Under the pieces are notes generated by a model. That model worked only from the letters and a program-made list of their open reading frames with translations, ran no database searches and was not told where the DNA came from. A DNA stretch of 64,000 nt, taken from the NCBI RefSeq assembly GCF_022844385.1, contig NZ_JALHLX010000001.1, positions 1-64,000 on the forward strand, in the 5' to 3' direction. Made by a program: the position numbers and the translations under genes. Below are positions 1 to 6,424 of this stretch, piece after piece. Every line of letters begins with the position of its first letter. Within the stretch, counting starts at the first letter, position 1. The stretch comes from Hydrogenophaga sp. Its GTDB lineage: Bacteria; Pseudomonadota; Gammaproteobacteria; Burkholderiales; Burkholderiaceae_C.

Positions 1-890
1 AACGCGTGGTTCACCACGAACAGGCCCATGAACAAGATCAGCAGCGGCCAGTCGACCAGGCCCATGAAGTGCGAGGTGTGCAAACGCCGGCTCAACAGCA
101 ACACGCCAGCGCCCACCAGTGCCGCCACGTCGCGCGGCCAGTCGGTGAAGAGAAAGATCAGCATGAGCGCACCAGCAACCACAAGCCCCTTGGTGGTTTG
201 CCAGATGTCGAACGCGGGCTCCGTGTTCACTCCCTCTCCCTCTGGGAGAGGGCAGGGGTGAGGGCTCCCCGTCCCCGCCCCCGCCCCCGGCCCATACGCC
301 AACCACCCCCACAACACCACCAGCCCGATCAGCACCGGCGGCAGCGCCTGGCGCACATAACCCGCAAACGGCAGTTGCAGCACCGAGCCGATCAGCATGT
401 TCTGCGGGTTGCCGATCAACGTGGCGGCCGAGCCGATGTTGGCCGCACAGGCCAGGCCGATCAGGAAAGGCATGGGGTTGATGCCGCGCTGCAGGCACAG
501 CCGCGCCACCACCGGCGTCATGGCCAGGCACACGATGTCGTTGGAGAACACCGCAGACAACGCACCTGCCGCGAAGATCAGCACCGCCAGCAGGCCGCTG
601 CGCGACAGCGGCATGGCGCCCACCCGCCGCGTGAGCGCCGCATAGAAGCCGCCCAGGCGCATCTGCGCCGACACCACCATGAAAGCAAACAGCAGCACGA
701 TGGTGGGCAGGTCGATCGCACGCGCCGCGTCTTCCACCGGAATGCCCGCCAGCGCAATGACCGCGATCGCACCCAGCAACGCCACGCCCGAGCGGTCCAG
801 CTTCAGACGCGGCAGGCCGCCCAGGAACATGCCGAGGTAGACGGTGGCGAATACGGCGACGATGCCCCAGTCGGTGGCGGCGGGGTTCAT
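1..890 (-). CDS. ArsB/NhaD-type (SLC13-like) anion transporter, C-terminus cut by window edge
   Basis: An integral inner-membrane transporter of the ion transporter superfamily that includes ArsB, NhaD and SLC13 permeases; the substrate cannot be told. About 296 residues are visible from the ATG at 890, and the 3' end lies outside the window. Several hydrophobic helices are interrupted by the conserved signature regions FSNDIVCLAMTPVV and IGSAATLIGNPQNMLIGS, which resemble the paired re-entrant segments of this superfamily. Odd: the loop at about residues 207-222 is read through a palindromic interspersed repeat (231-262) and gives an in-frame SPHPCPLPEGEG peptide next to a Gly/Ala stretch from C-rich short repeats. 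Annotated automatically it may appear simply as 'anion transporter'. Family fairly sure, substrate unknown. Confidence 0.85.
   Translation of the reverse strand, partial: MNPAATDWGIVAVFATVYLGMFLGGLPRLKLDRSGVALLGAIAVIALAGIPVEDAARAIDLPTIVLLFAFMVVSAQMRLGGFYAALTRRVGAMPLSRSGLLAVLIFAAGALSAVFSNDIVCLAMTPVVARLCLQRGINPMPFLIGLACAANIGSAATLIGNPQNMLIGSVLQLPFAGYVRQALPPVLIGLVVLWGWLAYGPGAGAGTGSPHPCPLPEGEGVNTEPAFDIWQTTKGLVVAGALMLIFLFTDWPRDVAALVGAGVLLLSRRLHTSHFMGLVDWPLLILFMGLFVVNHA
231..266. repeat. Interspersed palindromic repeat read in frame inside a transporter gene
   Basis: The core is a perfect 9-bp inverted repeat, CCCTCTCCC (232-240) and GGGAGAGGG (244-252), with a 3-base TCT loop and a GCAGGGGTGAGG extension. 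Sequences of this type are scattered in many proteobacterial genomes, and the translated form is often seen as SPHPxPLPEGEG. It is followed by C-rich short repeats at 267-290. Here it lies within the coding sequence and keeps the frame open. Confidence 0.75.
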
Positions 891-942
891 GGCGTGTATG
901 GGCATGGATGGAGGGCGAGGAGCCGCGGATCGTAGCGCGGCG

Positions 943-968
943 CAACAAAAAGCCGCCCGAAGGCGGCT
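943..968 (-). terminator. Rho-independent terminator after the MBL hydrolase gene
   Basis: Read on the minus strand: stem AGCCGCC (968-962), loop TTCG, stem GGCGGCT (957-951), then a T-rich run TTTTTGTT. It sits about 25 bases after the stop of the MBL-fold gene and before the start of the next minus-strand gene, so it separates the two units. Confidence 0.85.
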
Positions 969-991
969 GGAGTGGCGACAGGCGCAGAGGC

Positions 992-1972
992 TCAGGCCTG
1001 CAGCGCGTTCCACATCTCCTGGTCCCGCTCGGCGGTCCAGATGCGCGGGTTTTTGATGCCCTTGGCTTCGTCGTAGGCGCGGCTCACGTCGAACGGCAGG
1101 CAATGTTCGTAGATGAACACGTGGCCGAACACAGGGTCCATGCTCTTGCGGGTGTGCGCCATGGCGGTCTTGAGGTCCATGCCGGCTGCTGCCGCTTCCT
1201 TGCCGGCCTGAAACAGCGTGGTGACCCAGCGCTGCGTGTAATCCAGCGCCTTGTTCACGTCGGCGTTGCCCTTCATGGCCTCGCCGCGGCCCGGCACGAT
1301 GTATTCGGCCTTGAGCGCACGCAGCGCCTCCAGGGTGGCAGGCCATTCTTCGAGTTGCGCATCGCCGGTGTAAACGCCAGCCTCGTATTCCACGAGGTCG
1401 CCGCTGAACAGCACTTTTTCTTCTTCCACCCATGCGATGGTGTCGCCGCGCGTGTGCCCTGGGCCCGGGTGCCAGATGCTGACCTTCACGCCGCCCAGGT
1501 CCACTTCCAGGCTGCCCTGGCGGCCAGGCTGGCCGTCGCCGATGACCAGGGTGGGCCAGGTCAGGCCGGGCACGCTGTCGGCGCCGCGGAACAGGCGCGG
1601 GAAGCGCTCCATCTCGCTTTGCATGTCTTGTGCGCCGCGCTCCACGATGAGCTCATAGGTACCGCGGCTGGCGATCACTTCAGTGGCGCCCTCGGCCACG
1701 TAAGCGCTCGCACCCAGCACACGCACAGCGTGGTAGTGGGTCAGCAGCACGTACTTGATCGGCTTGTCAGAGACGGTGCGGATGTGTTTGATCAGGTCCT
1801 GTGCCATGGCCGGCGTGGCGGTGGCGTCGCTGACCATGATGAACTTCTCGCCAATGATCACACCCGAGTTCGGGTCGCCTTCGGCGGTGTAGGCCCAGCA
1901 GTGTTTGCTGAGCTGCTCAAAGGTGGTTTTCTTGTCGTCCAGGTCGGCCTGGGAGGCGAAGGCTTTGCTCAT
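992..1972 (-). CDS. MBL-fold metallo-hydrolase with degenerate second metal site
   Basis: A 326-residue metallo-beta-lactamase-fold protein, probably a cytoplasmic hydrolase; substrate unknown. The first-site zinc ligands are kept: H79 and H81 (THYH) and H173 (GPGHT). The bridging D192 (FSGD) is also present. The HxHxDH motif reads HYHAVR, so the D and H that bind the second metal are V83 and R84, and the C-terminal PGHG motif is PGRG (R229). All second-site-specific ligands are therefore gone while the rest of the fold looks intact. The ATG at 1972 is preferred over a TTG four codons upstream because GGAG lies 6 bases before it. A TetR gene lies just upstream on the same strand and a terminator follows. 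Confidence 0.85.
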   Translation of the reverse strand: MSKAFASQADLDDKKTTFEQLSKHCWAYTAEGDPNSGVIIGEKFIMVSDATATPAMAQDLIKHIRTVSDKPIKYVLLTHYHAVRVLGASAYVAEGATEVIASRGTYELIVERGAQDMQSEMERFPRLFRGADSVPGLTWPTLVIGDGQPGRQGSLEVDLGGVKVSIWHPGPGHTRGDTIAWVEEEKVLFSGDLVEYEAGVYTGDAQLEEWPATLEALRALKAEYIVPGRGEAMKGNADVNKALDYTQRWVTTLFQAGKEAAAAGMDLKTAMAHTRKSMDPVFGHVFIYEHCLPFDVSRAYDEAKGIKNPRIWTAERDQEMWNALQA

Positions 1973-2002
1973 GGCGGTCTCCAAGTGGGGGAAGCGCTGG
2001 AT

Positions 2003-2036
2003 TTTACCTAAACGAAATCAATTACGCATGGGTAAA
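2003..2036. promoter_or_regulatory. Inverted repeat upstream of MBL hydrolase, candidate operator
   Basis: TTTACC (2003-2008) and GGTAAA (2031-2036) form a spaced inverted repeat in the 81-base gap between the TetR gene and the MBL gene, an AT-rich patch in GC-rich surroundings. On the minus strand the left arm overlaps a TAAAAT sequence that could serve as a -10 element. Repression by the neighbouring TetR protein is an inference. Confidence 0.35.
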
Positions 2037-2053
2037 CCACAACACCGGTGAAA

Positions 2054-2653
2054 TCAGCCGTTCAAACCGCGCTCGATGACGGCCACCACCTCGTCGGCAA
2101 AGGCGCTGTAGCTCATGGGACCGTCCGGGCGCAGCCAGGTGAAGGTCCAGTTGATCATGCCGAACAGCATCATGGTCAGCGCGGTCTGGTTGGTCGGGGT
2201 CACGCGCTCGGGGTAAGCGCGCTTGAGGAAGCGGGTGAAGGCGGCGACCACGTCGCGCTGGCGGTTGAGGATGAGTTCGCGCTGCAGCTCGCCCAGGAAT
2301 TTGGTGTCGGACACCAGCGCCACGTGGCGCGTGGCCGAGGTCTCGTACTCGGCCAGAAAGGCACGCACCAGTTCGCTCAGGGCATCGCGCTCGCTCAGGT
2401 TCTTGCGCTGCGCGCGCGCCTCTGATTCACCAATGAGTGCGAGCAGGCGCTGGGTGTAGCGGTCGAGCAGGTCGAACAGGATCGCCTCCTTGCTCTCGTA
2501 GTAGTGGTAGAGCCTCGCCTTGCTGGTGCCGCAGGCCGCAGCGATGTCGTTCATGCTGGCGGCGGGGAAGCTCTGGCGCGCGAAACAGTTGGCAGCAACG
2601 TCGAGGATTTCGTCGCGTTTCAAGTCATGGGAAGCGGATTTGGGTCTGGCCAT
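2054..2653 (-). CDS. TetR/AcrR family transcriptional regulator
   Basis: A 199-residue one-component regulator. The N-terminal helix-turn-helix (about residues 12-58) has the TetR pattern: ILDVAANCFARQSF, then MNDIAAACGTSKARLYHYY, followed by the helix KEAILFDLLDRY. The rest is the helical ligand-binding and dimerisation domain; its effector cannot be read from sequence. The length is normal for the family. It is followed on the same strand by the MBL-fold hydrolase after 81 bases that hold an inverted repeat, so that hydrolase is the obvious target, although TetR proteins often act on divergent genes too. The divergent TfoX-like gene starts only 38 bases away. Confidence 0.92.
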   Translation of the reverse strand: MARPKSASHDLKRDEILDVAANCFARQSFPAASMNDIAAACGTSKARLYHYYESKEAILFDLLDRYTQRLLALIGESEARAQRKNLSERDALSELVRAFLAEYETSATRHVALVSDTKFLGELQRELILNRQRDVVAAFTRFLKRAYPERVTPTNQTALTMMLFGMINWTFTWLRPDGPMSYSAFADEVVAVIERGLNG

Positions 2654-2691
2654 CGGCGCATTCTGCCGGAGGAGACTTCTAAGATTGCACC

Positions 2692-3048
2692 ATGGTCAAA
2701 CCGGTCGATCCTTTTGCGCTGCACGCCTGCGAGCTGTTATCGGGCGCAGGGCCTTGCATAGCCAGGCGCATGTTCGGCGGTTGGGGCATTTCCACCGACG
2801 GCATGAACATCGCCATCATTGCCTGGGACACGCTGTTCCTCAAGACCAACGCCGACACCGAGCCGCGTTGGCTCGCTGCCGGTGGGCGGCCCTTCGTCTA
2901 TGAAGCCAAGGGCAAGGCCATGAAGCTGAACTACCACACGCCGCCTGATGAGGCGCTGGAATCGCCCGCGCTCATGCTGCCGTGGACACGGCTGGCGCTG
3001 GAGGCTGCGGTGGCCGCGCGAAAGCCGAAGCGGCGAACGCGCGGATAG
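2692..3048 (+). CDS. TfoX/Sxy N-terminal domain protein
   Basis: A 118-residue protein with the TfoX N-terminal domain (MFGGWGISTDGMNIAIIAWDTLFLK, then RPFVYEAKGKAMKLNYHTPP). In gammaproteobacteria Sxy/TfoX activates competence genes with CRP, but that needs a second, C-terminal domain which is absent here; stand-alone N-domain proteins are widespread and of unknown role. It ends in a basic RKPKRRTRG tail. The ATG at 2692 lies only a few bases after a TAAGAT sequence (2680-2685), which suggests a very short leader. The gene is divergent from the TetR gene and convergent with the DUF2917 gene. Confidence 0.85.
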   Translation: MVKPVDPFALHACELLSGAGPCIARRMFGGWGISTDGMNIAIIAWDTLFLKTNADTEPRWLAAGGRPFVYEAKGKAMKLNYHTPPDEALESPALMLPWTRLALEAAVAARKPKRRTRG

Positions 3049-3054
3049 TCCAGT

Positions 3055-3546
3055 TCACGGTGGGTTGGATTCGAAGGGCGTGAGCACCCGGCCCCGACCA
3101 GCCACCAGAAATTCGCTGTAGCCGAACAGCCCACGCACGAGGCGCGCGAACGCCAGACCGGCCTGGCCGAGCGCCACCACCAGCTCGCGCGAAGGCGCCA
3201 CCACCTCGCGGCCAAACCGGCTGGCCTGTTCACGGGCGTGGGTCTCGGGTTCGGCATACCAGTCAAAGCGCACCGGTCCGGCACTGGGCTGCCAGGGCTC
3301 CATGACCAGGCGGGCACCGGCCGGCACCATCAGGCTTTCACCGGCGTTCAACACCAGGTCGCCCGACTCGTTGCCCGCACCTTCGTGCGCCTTGCCCAGC
3401 GTCACCCAGGCGCGGCCCTGGGTGATGTGAAGGCGGCTCGGCACTTGAGGGCGCAGGCTCATCGCACGGCGCGCATCCAGCCGCCAGCCGCGCGCGGGCA
3501 GGCGGTGCTTCAGGGCGGGGGCGTCGAGGGCAGAGAGGGCGTTCAT
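3055..3546 (-). CDS. DUF2917 domain-containing protein
   Basis: A 163-residue protein that I place in DUF2917. The visible pattern is a small beta-rich domain in the first 100 residues (LHITQGRAWVTL, then SGDLVLNAGESLMVPAGARLVME) which resembles a cupin-like barrel, followed by an alpha-helical tail. No signal peptide. Its function is unknown. In this family of bacteria the gene is often found divergent from a GcvA-like LysR regulator, as here, with a T-N11-A operator in the shared 128-base gap, so it is likely a target of that regulator. Confidence 0.75.
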   Translation of the reverse strand: MNALSALDAPALKHRLPARGWRLDARRAMSLRPQVPSRLHITQGRAWVTLGKAHEGAGNESGDLVLNAGESLMVPAGARLVMEPWQPSAGPVRFDWYAEPETHAREQASRFGREVVAPSRELVVALGQAGLAFARLVRGLFGYSEFLVAGRGRVLTPFESNPP

Positions 3547-3635
3547 GGTGGGACTCCGGAGAAGGGATGAAGCTCATCCTGGGGTCCAATGCTCGCGCTT
3601 CACCCCTCCGCCGTCCAATGAAAGCGCGCTAAGCT

Positions 3636-3658
3636 ATTGATTCGATAACCGCATCAAT
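3636..3658. promoter_or_regulatory. T-N11-A palindrome, likely LysR-type operator
   Basis: ATTGAT (3636-3641) and ATCAAT (3653-3658) form a perfect 6-bp inverted repeat spaced by exactly 11 bases, the T-N11-A architecture bound by LysR-type regulators. It sits between the divergent DUF2917 and lysR genes and reaches over an upstream in-frame ATG (3657), which argues that translation of the LysR protein starts at 3675. Confidence 0.65.
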
Positions 3659-3674
3659 GCTTCGGAGCACCTCC

Positions 3675-4703
3675 ATGCAGCTCACCAGCAGCCACCCCCG
3701 CACCCGACCGATTGCCGCCGGGCACCTGCGTGCATTCGAAGCGGTGGCGCGCCACCTCAACTTCCGCGCCGCCGCCGAAGAACTTTCGCTGACGCAGAGC
3801 GCGGTCAGCCGACAGATCCAGGCGCTGGAAGATGAGGTCGGTACCGCCTTGTTTCTGCGCCACACACGCGCCGTCGAACTCACCAGCGCGGGCTCGCAGT
3901 TGCTGCGCGCCGCGGCCTCTGCGCTGGAGCGCATTGATGCGAGCGTGCGGCAAATTCGCCAGAGCGCCGGGCGCAAGAGCGTGGCCATCACGACCTGGGC
4001 GTCGTTCGCTTCCATGTGGTTGATTCCGCGGCTGGAGGCCTTTCAGCGCGACCACCCCGACATCGACATCCGCATCGATGCCACAGACAACGCTGTGGAC
4101 CTCGCCACCTCCGACGTGGACCTCGCGCTGCGCTATGCCGTGCCGCAAGGCATTCCCGCCAGCGCGCAGCGTCTGTTTGGCGAACAGCTCACGCCCGTGG
4201 CCAGCCCCTGGCTGCTGAAGACCCATCCGATCAAGAGCATCGAAGACCTCTCCAAATGCGCCCTCATCGAAGCGGGCGACGCACACCGCACGCGCCACCT
4301 TGAATGGCTCACCTGGCAGCGCTGGCTCGACACCTTCGGCGCGCAGCCCGTGGCGGCCTCGGGCAAACGCACACGCGCCAGCGCGCCGGCCAAGCTCTCG
4401 CCGCAGCGCTGGATGTACTTCAACTACGCCAATCAGATCGTGCAAGCCGCGCTCACCGGCCAAGGGGTGGCACTCGCGCGCCTGCCGCTGGTGGCCGAGA
4501 GTCTGGCCAGCGGCGCGCTGGTGGAGCCGCTGCCCCACACGCGCCTGGACTCTCCGCTTGTCTACTGGCTCATGGTGGCACCGCGCAGCGCGCAGCGGCC
4601 CGAGGTCAAGGCGTTCTGCGACTGGTTGCTGGTGCAGGCCGCGGCCACACGCGAAGCCATCGGCGACGTGCCCGACCCTGATACGGTTGACCAGATGGAC
4701 TGA
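3675..4703 (+). CDS. LysR family transcriptional regulator (GcvA-like)
   Basis: A 342-residue LysR-type regulator. The N-terminal winged helix-turn-helix spans about residues 15-75 (LRAFEAVARHLNFRAAAEEL, then LTQSAVSRQIQALEDEVGTALF), followed by a periplasmic-binding-protein-like effector domain with the GcvA-type segment DIRIDATDNAVDLATSDVDLALRY. Start chosen at 3675 because GGAG (3664-3667) lies 7 bases upstream and the alternative ATG at 3657 falls within the operator palindrome. It is somewhat longer than typical because of a C-terminal extension. It is divergent from DUF2917 and followed after 5 bases by a DMT exporter, so both may be under its control. Confidence 0.93.
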   Translation: MQLTSSHPRTRPIAAGHLRAFEAVARHLNFRAAAEELSLTQSAVSRQIQALEDEVGTALFLRHTRAVELTSAGSQLLRAAASALERIDASVRQIRQSAGRKSVAITTWASFASMWLIPRLEAFQRDHPDIDIRIDATDNAVDLATSDVDLALRYAVPQGIPASAQRLFGEQLTPVASPWLLKTHPIKSIEDLSKCALIEAGDAHRTRHLEWLTWQRWLDTFGAQPVAASGKRTRASAPAKLSPQRWMYFNYANQIVQAALTGQGVALARLPLVAESLASGALVEPLPHTRLDSPLVYWLMVAPRSAQRPEVKAFCDWLLVQAAATREAIGDVPDPDTVDQMD

Positions 4704-4708
4704 GGCCG

Positions 4709-5626
4709 ATGTCGACACCCCGCCACCACGCTGCCGGCAACCTGCGCAGCATCGTTTTCATGCTCGTCGCGGTAGGCTTTTTTGCGCTCATGGACGCGGT
4801 GCTCAAGACGCTGTCTGCGCACTACCCGGTGCTGCAGATCGCAGCCCTGCGCGGCATGACCGCCATGCCGCTGGTGCTGCTCTACATTGCGTGGCGCGGC
4901 GCCTGGCACACCGTCTTCAAGGTGCGCTGGCCGCTGCACCTGCTGCGCGGCGTGCTCGGCATCGCCATGCTGTCGCTGTTCACGCTCGGCGTGCGCGAGC
5001 TGCCGCTGTCGGCCGCCTACACGCTGTTCTTCATTTCGCCGCTACTCATCACCATGCTCTCGGTGCCGGTGCTCAAAGAGCGCGTGCCCGCCGCGCACTG
5101 GTGGCTGATCGGAGTCGGGTTTGTCGGTGTGTTGATTGCCCTGCGGCCCAGCGGTGAGGACCTGCAAAGCGGCTTCGTCACCGTGGGTGGCCTGGCCACG
5201 CTGGGTGCGGCGCTGTGTTACGCCGTGGCCGCCGTCACCGGCCGCCTGGCGAGTCGCACCGACAGCAGCGAAAGCATGGTGCTATGGATGATGGTGCTGA
5301 TGTCGGTGGGCGCGGGCGCCCTGGCCTGGCCTGACTGGGTGGCCATTCAGCGCAGCGACGCGCCGCTCCTGCTGGCCCTGGCCATCACCGGCTTCGGAGG
5401 CCAGCTCGCCATCACCGAAGCCTTTCGTCACGGCCAGGCCTCGGCGGTGGCGCCGTTCGAATACAGCGCGCTGGCCTGGGGTCTGGGGCTGGACTGGCTG
5501 ATCTGGCAGACGCTGCCGGCCTCACACACCTGGTGGGGCGCGGCCATCATCATCGGCAGCGGGCTCTACCTGGTTCGGCGCGAGAAGCGCATCACCGAGG
5601 TGCACGCGAACGCGGAACATCCCTGA
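4709..5626 (+). CDS. DMT family transporter (EamA domains)
   Basis: A 305-residue inner-membrane protein of the drug/metabolite transporter superfamily. Two EamA repeats are visible, with about ten hydrophobic helices: the first repeat runs from GNLRSIVFMLVAVGFFALMDA to about residue 145, the second from GLATLGAALCYAVAAVTGRL to the end. The segment ELPLSAAYTLFFISPLLITMLSVPVLKE is typical of the family. Substrate unknown; relatives export metabolites or amino acids. It starts 5 bases after the LysR stop on the same strand, so the two are probably cotranscribed. The 3' flank carries a dispersed repeat. Confidence 0.92.
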   Translation: MSTPRHHAAGNLRSIVFMLVAVGFFALMDAVLKTLSAHYPVLQIAALRGMTAMPLVLLYIAWRGAWHTVFKVRWPLHLLRGVLGIAMLSLFTLGVRELPLSAAYTLFFISPLLITMLSVPVLKERVPAAHWWLIGVGFVGVLIALRPSGEDLQSGFVTVGGLATLGAALCYAVAAVTGRLASRTDSSESMVLWMMVLMSVGAGALAWPDWVAIQRSDAPLLLALAITGFGGQLAITEAFRHGQASAVAPFEYSALAWGLGLDWLIWQTLPASHTWWGAAIIIGSGLYLVRREKRITEVHANAEHP

Positions 5627-5636
5627 GCGAAGATTC

Positions 5637-5710
5637 GCCGCCGGGCCGCCCCAAGGCGAATCAGCCCCCTCGGGGGGCAGCGACCCGCGCAGCGGCGGAG
5701 CGTGGGGGCA
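5637..5710 (+). repeat. Dispersed ~75-bp intergenic repeat, copy 1
   Basis: A GC-rich element in the gap between the convergent DMT and cyclo-ligase genes, containing CCCCCTCGGGGGGCAGCGAC and GCAGCGGCGGAGCGTGGGGG. It matches, in inverted orientation and over nearly the same length with scattered mismatches and small indels, the element at 10621-10697. CCCCCTCGGGGG can fold into a hairpin, so it may act in transcription termination or mRNA stability. Confidence 0.8.
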
Positions 5711-6370
5711 CTATCTTTCAGGCCACATGACGCCGGTGTCACTCAGAATGGCGTCGAGGGGAACGTCATGCGCCTCCGGAAGCAGATGCGGCAGGTAGGC
5801 GAAGTCATAGCCCAACCCCACCGTGAACGGCTTGGGATTCAAGCTCGCCAGCGTGCGGTCGTAGAAACCACCGCCGTAGCCGAGACGGAACCCACCCGGC
5901 CCATAGCCCACGCAAGGCACAAAGATCAGCGTGGGCACAACGATCTCGGTGTCCTTGGGTTTGGGAATGCCGTAGGCGTCTTCTTCCATCGGGCAGCCCG
6001 GGTACCAGGTGTAGAAGGTCAGCGTCTTGTCGACCTTGTTGACCACCGGCAGGCCAATACGACGGTGCTGTTGCGCACCTTGTGCGTCTTCTTCCAGACC
6101 AGCCTCTTGCCAGCGAAACAGCGCCGGCAAGGGGTCGAACTCGCCCTTGATGGGCCAGTAGGCGCCGATCACCGCGTCGGGCCGCTCGATCAGCCAGACC
6201 CGCATGACCCGCTGCAGCATGTCGTTGCGAAAGCCGCGGTCGGCCAGGCCCAGGCGCTTTTCAACCAGGGCCTTGCGCCATTCGGTTTTCAGGGCTGCCG
6301 CCGTTGATCCTTCGGCCTGTTTCCTGTGGGGTGGAGGGGAACTCTGGCCGTCTTTGGTGTCCATAATCAA
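5711..6370 (-). CDS. fthC: 5-formyltetrahydrofolate cyclo-ligase
   Basis: A 219-residue cytoplasmic enzyme that converts 5-formyl-THF to 5,10-methenyl-THF with ATP, salvaging the inhibitory formyl form. Seen: the basic N-terminal helix KTEWRKALVEKRL, the ATP/folate-site region YWPIKGEFDPLPAL, and the diagnostic C-terminal motif GFRLGYGGGFYDRTLA with the later VGLGYDFA. About 25 N-terminal residues precede the conserved part, so the true start may be a little downstream. It is divergent from the lytic transglycosylase gene and convergent with the DMT transporter. Confidence 0.93.
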   Translation of the reverse strand: MIMDTKDGQSSPPPHRKQAEGSTAAALKTEWRKALVEKRLGLADRGFRNDMLQRVMRVWLIERPDAVIGAYWPIKGEFDPLPALFRWQEAGLEEDAQGAQQHRRIGLPVVNKVDKTLTFYTWYPGCPMEEDAYGIPKPKDTEIVVPTLIFVPCVGYGPGGFRLGYGGGFYDRTLASLNPKPFTVGLGYDFAYLPHLLPEAHDVPLDAILSDTGVMWPER

Positions 6371-6424
6371 CGCATGAAACAGGTTGGTGTGAAACAGGGA
6401 TCAAGAGCGCAGAACACAACGGAC

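Noticed and set aside
6-935. Long plus-strand open frame rich in His, Gln and Arg
   Set aside because: It is the antisense of the ArsB/NhaD-type transporter; its composition is that of a shadow frame in high-GC DNA and it has no domain.
908-2011. Long plus-strand frame opposite the MBL hydrolase
   Set aside because: The minus-strand frame has a full MBL-fold pattern and a ribosome site, while the plus frame has shadow composition.
2054-2653. TetR gene as the PaaR repressor of the phenylacetate genes
   Set aside because: It is more than 50 kb from the paa genes, and its own flank has a different inverted repeat, so the link has no support.
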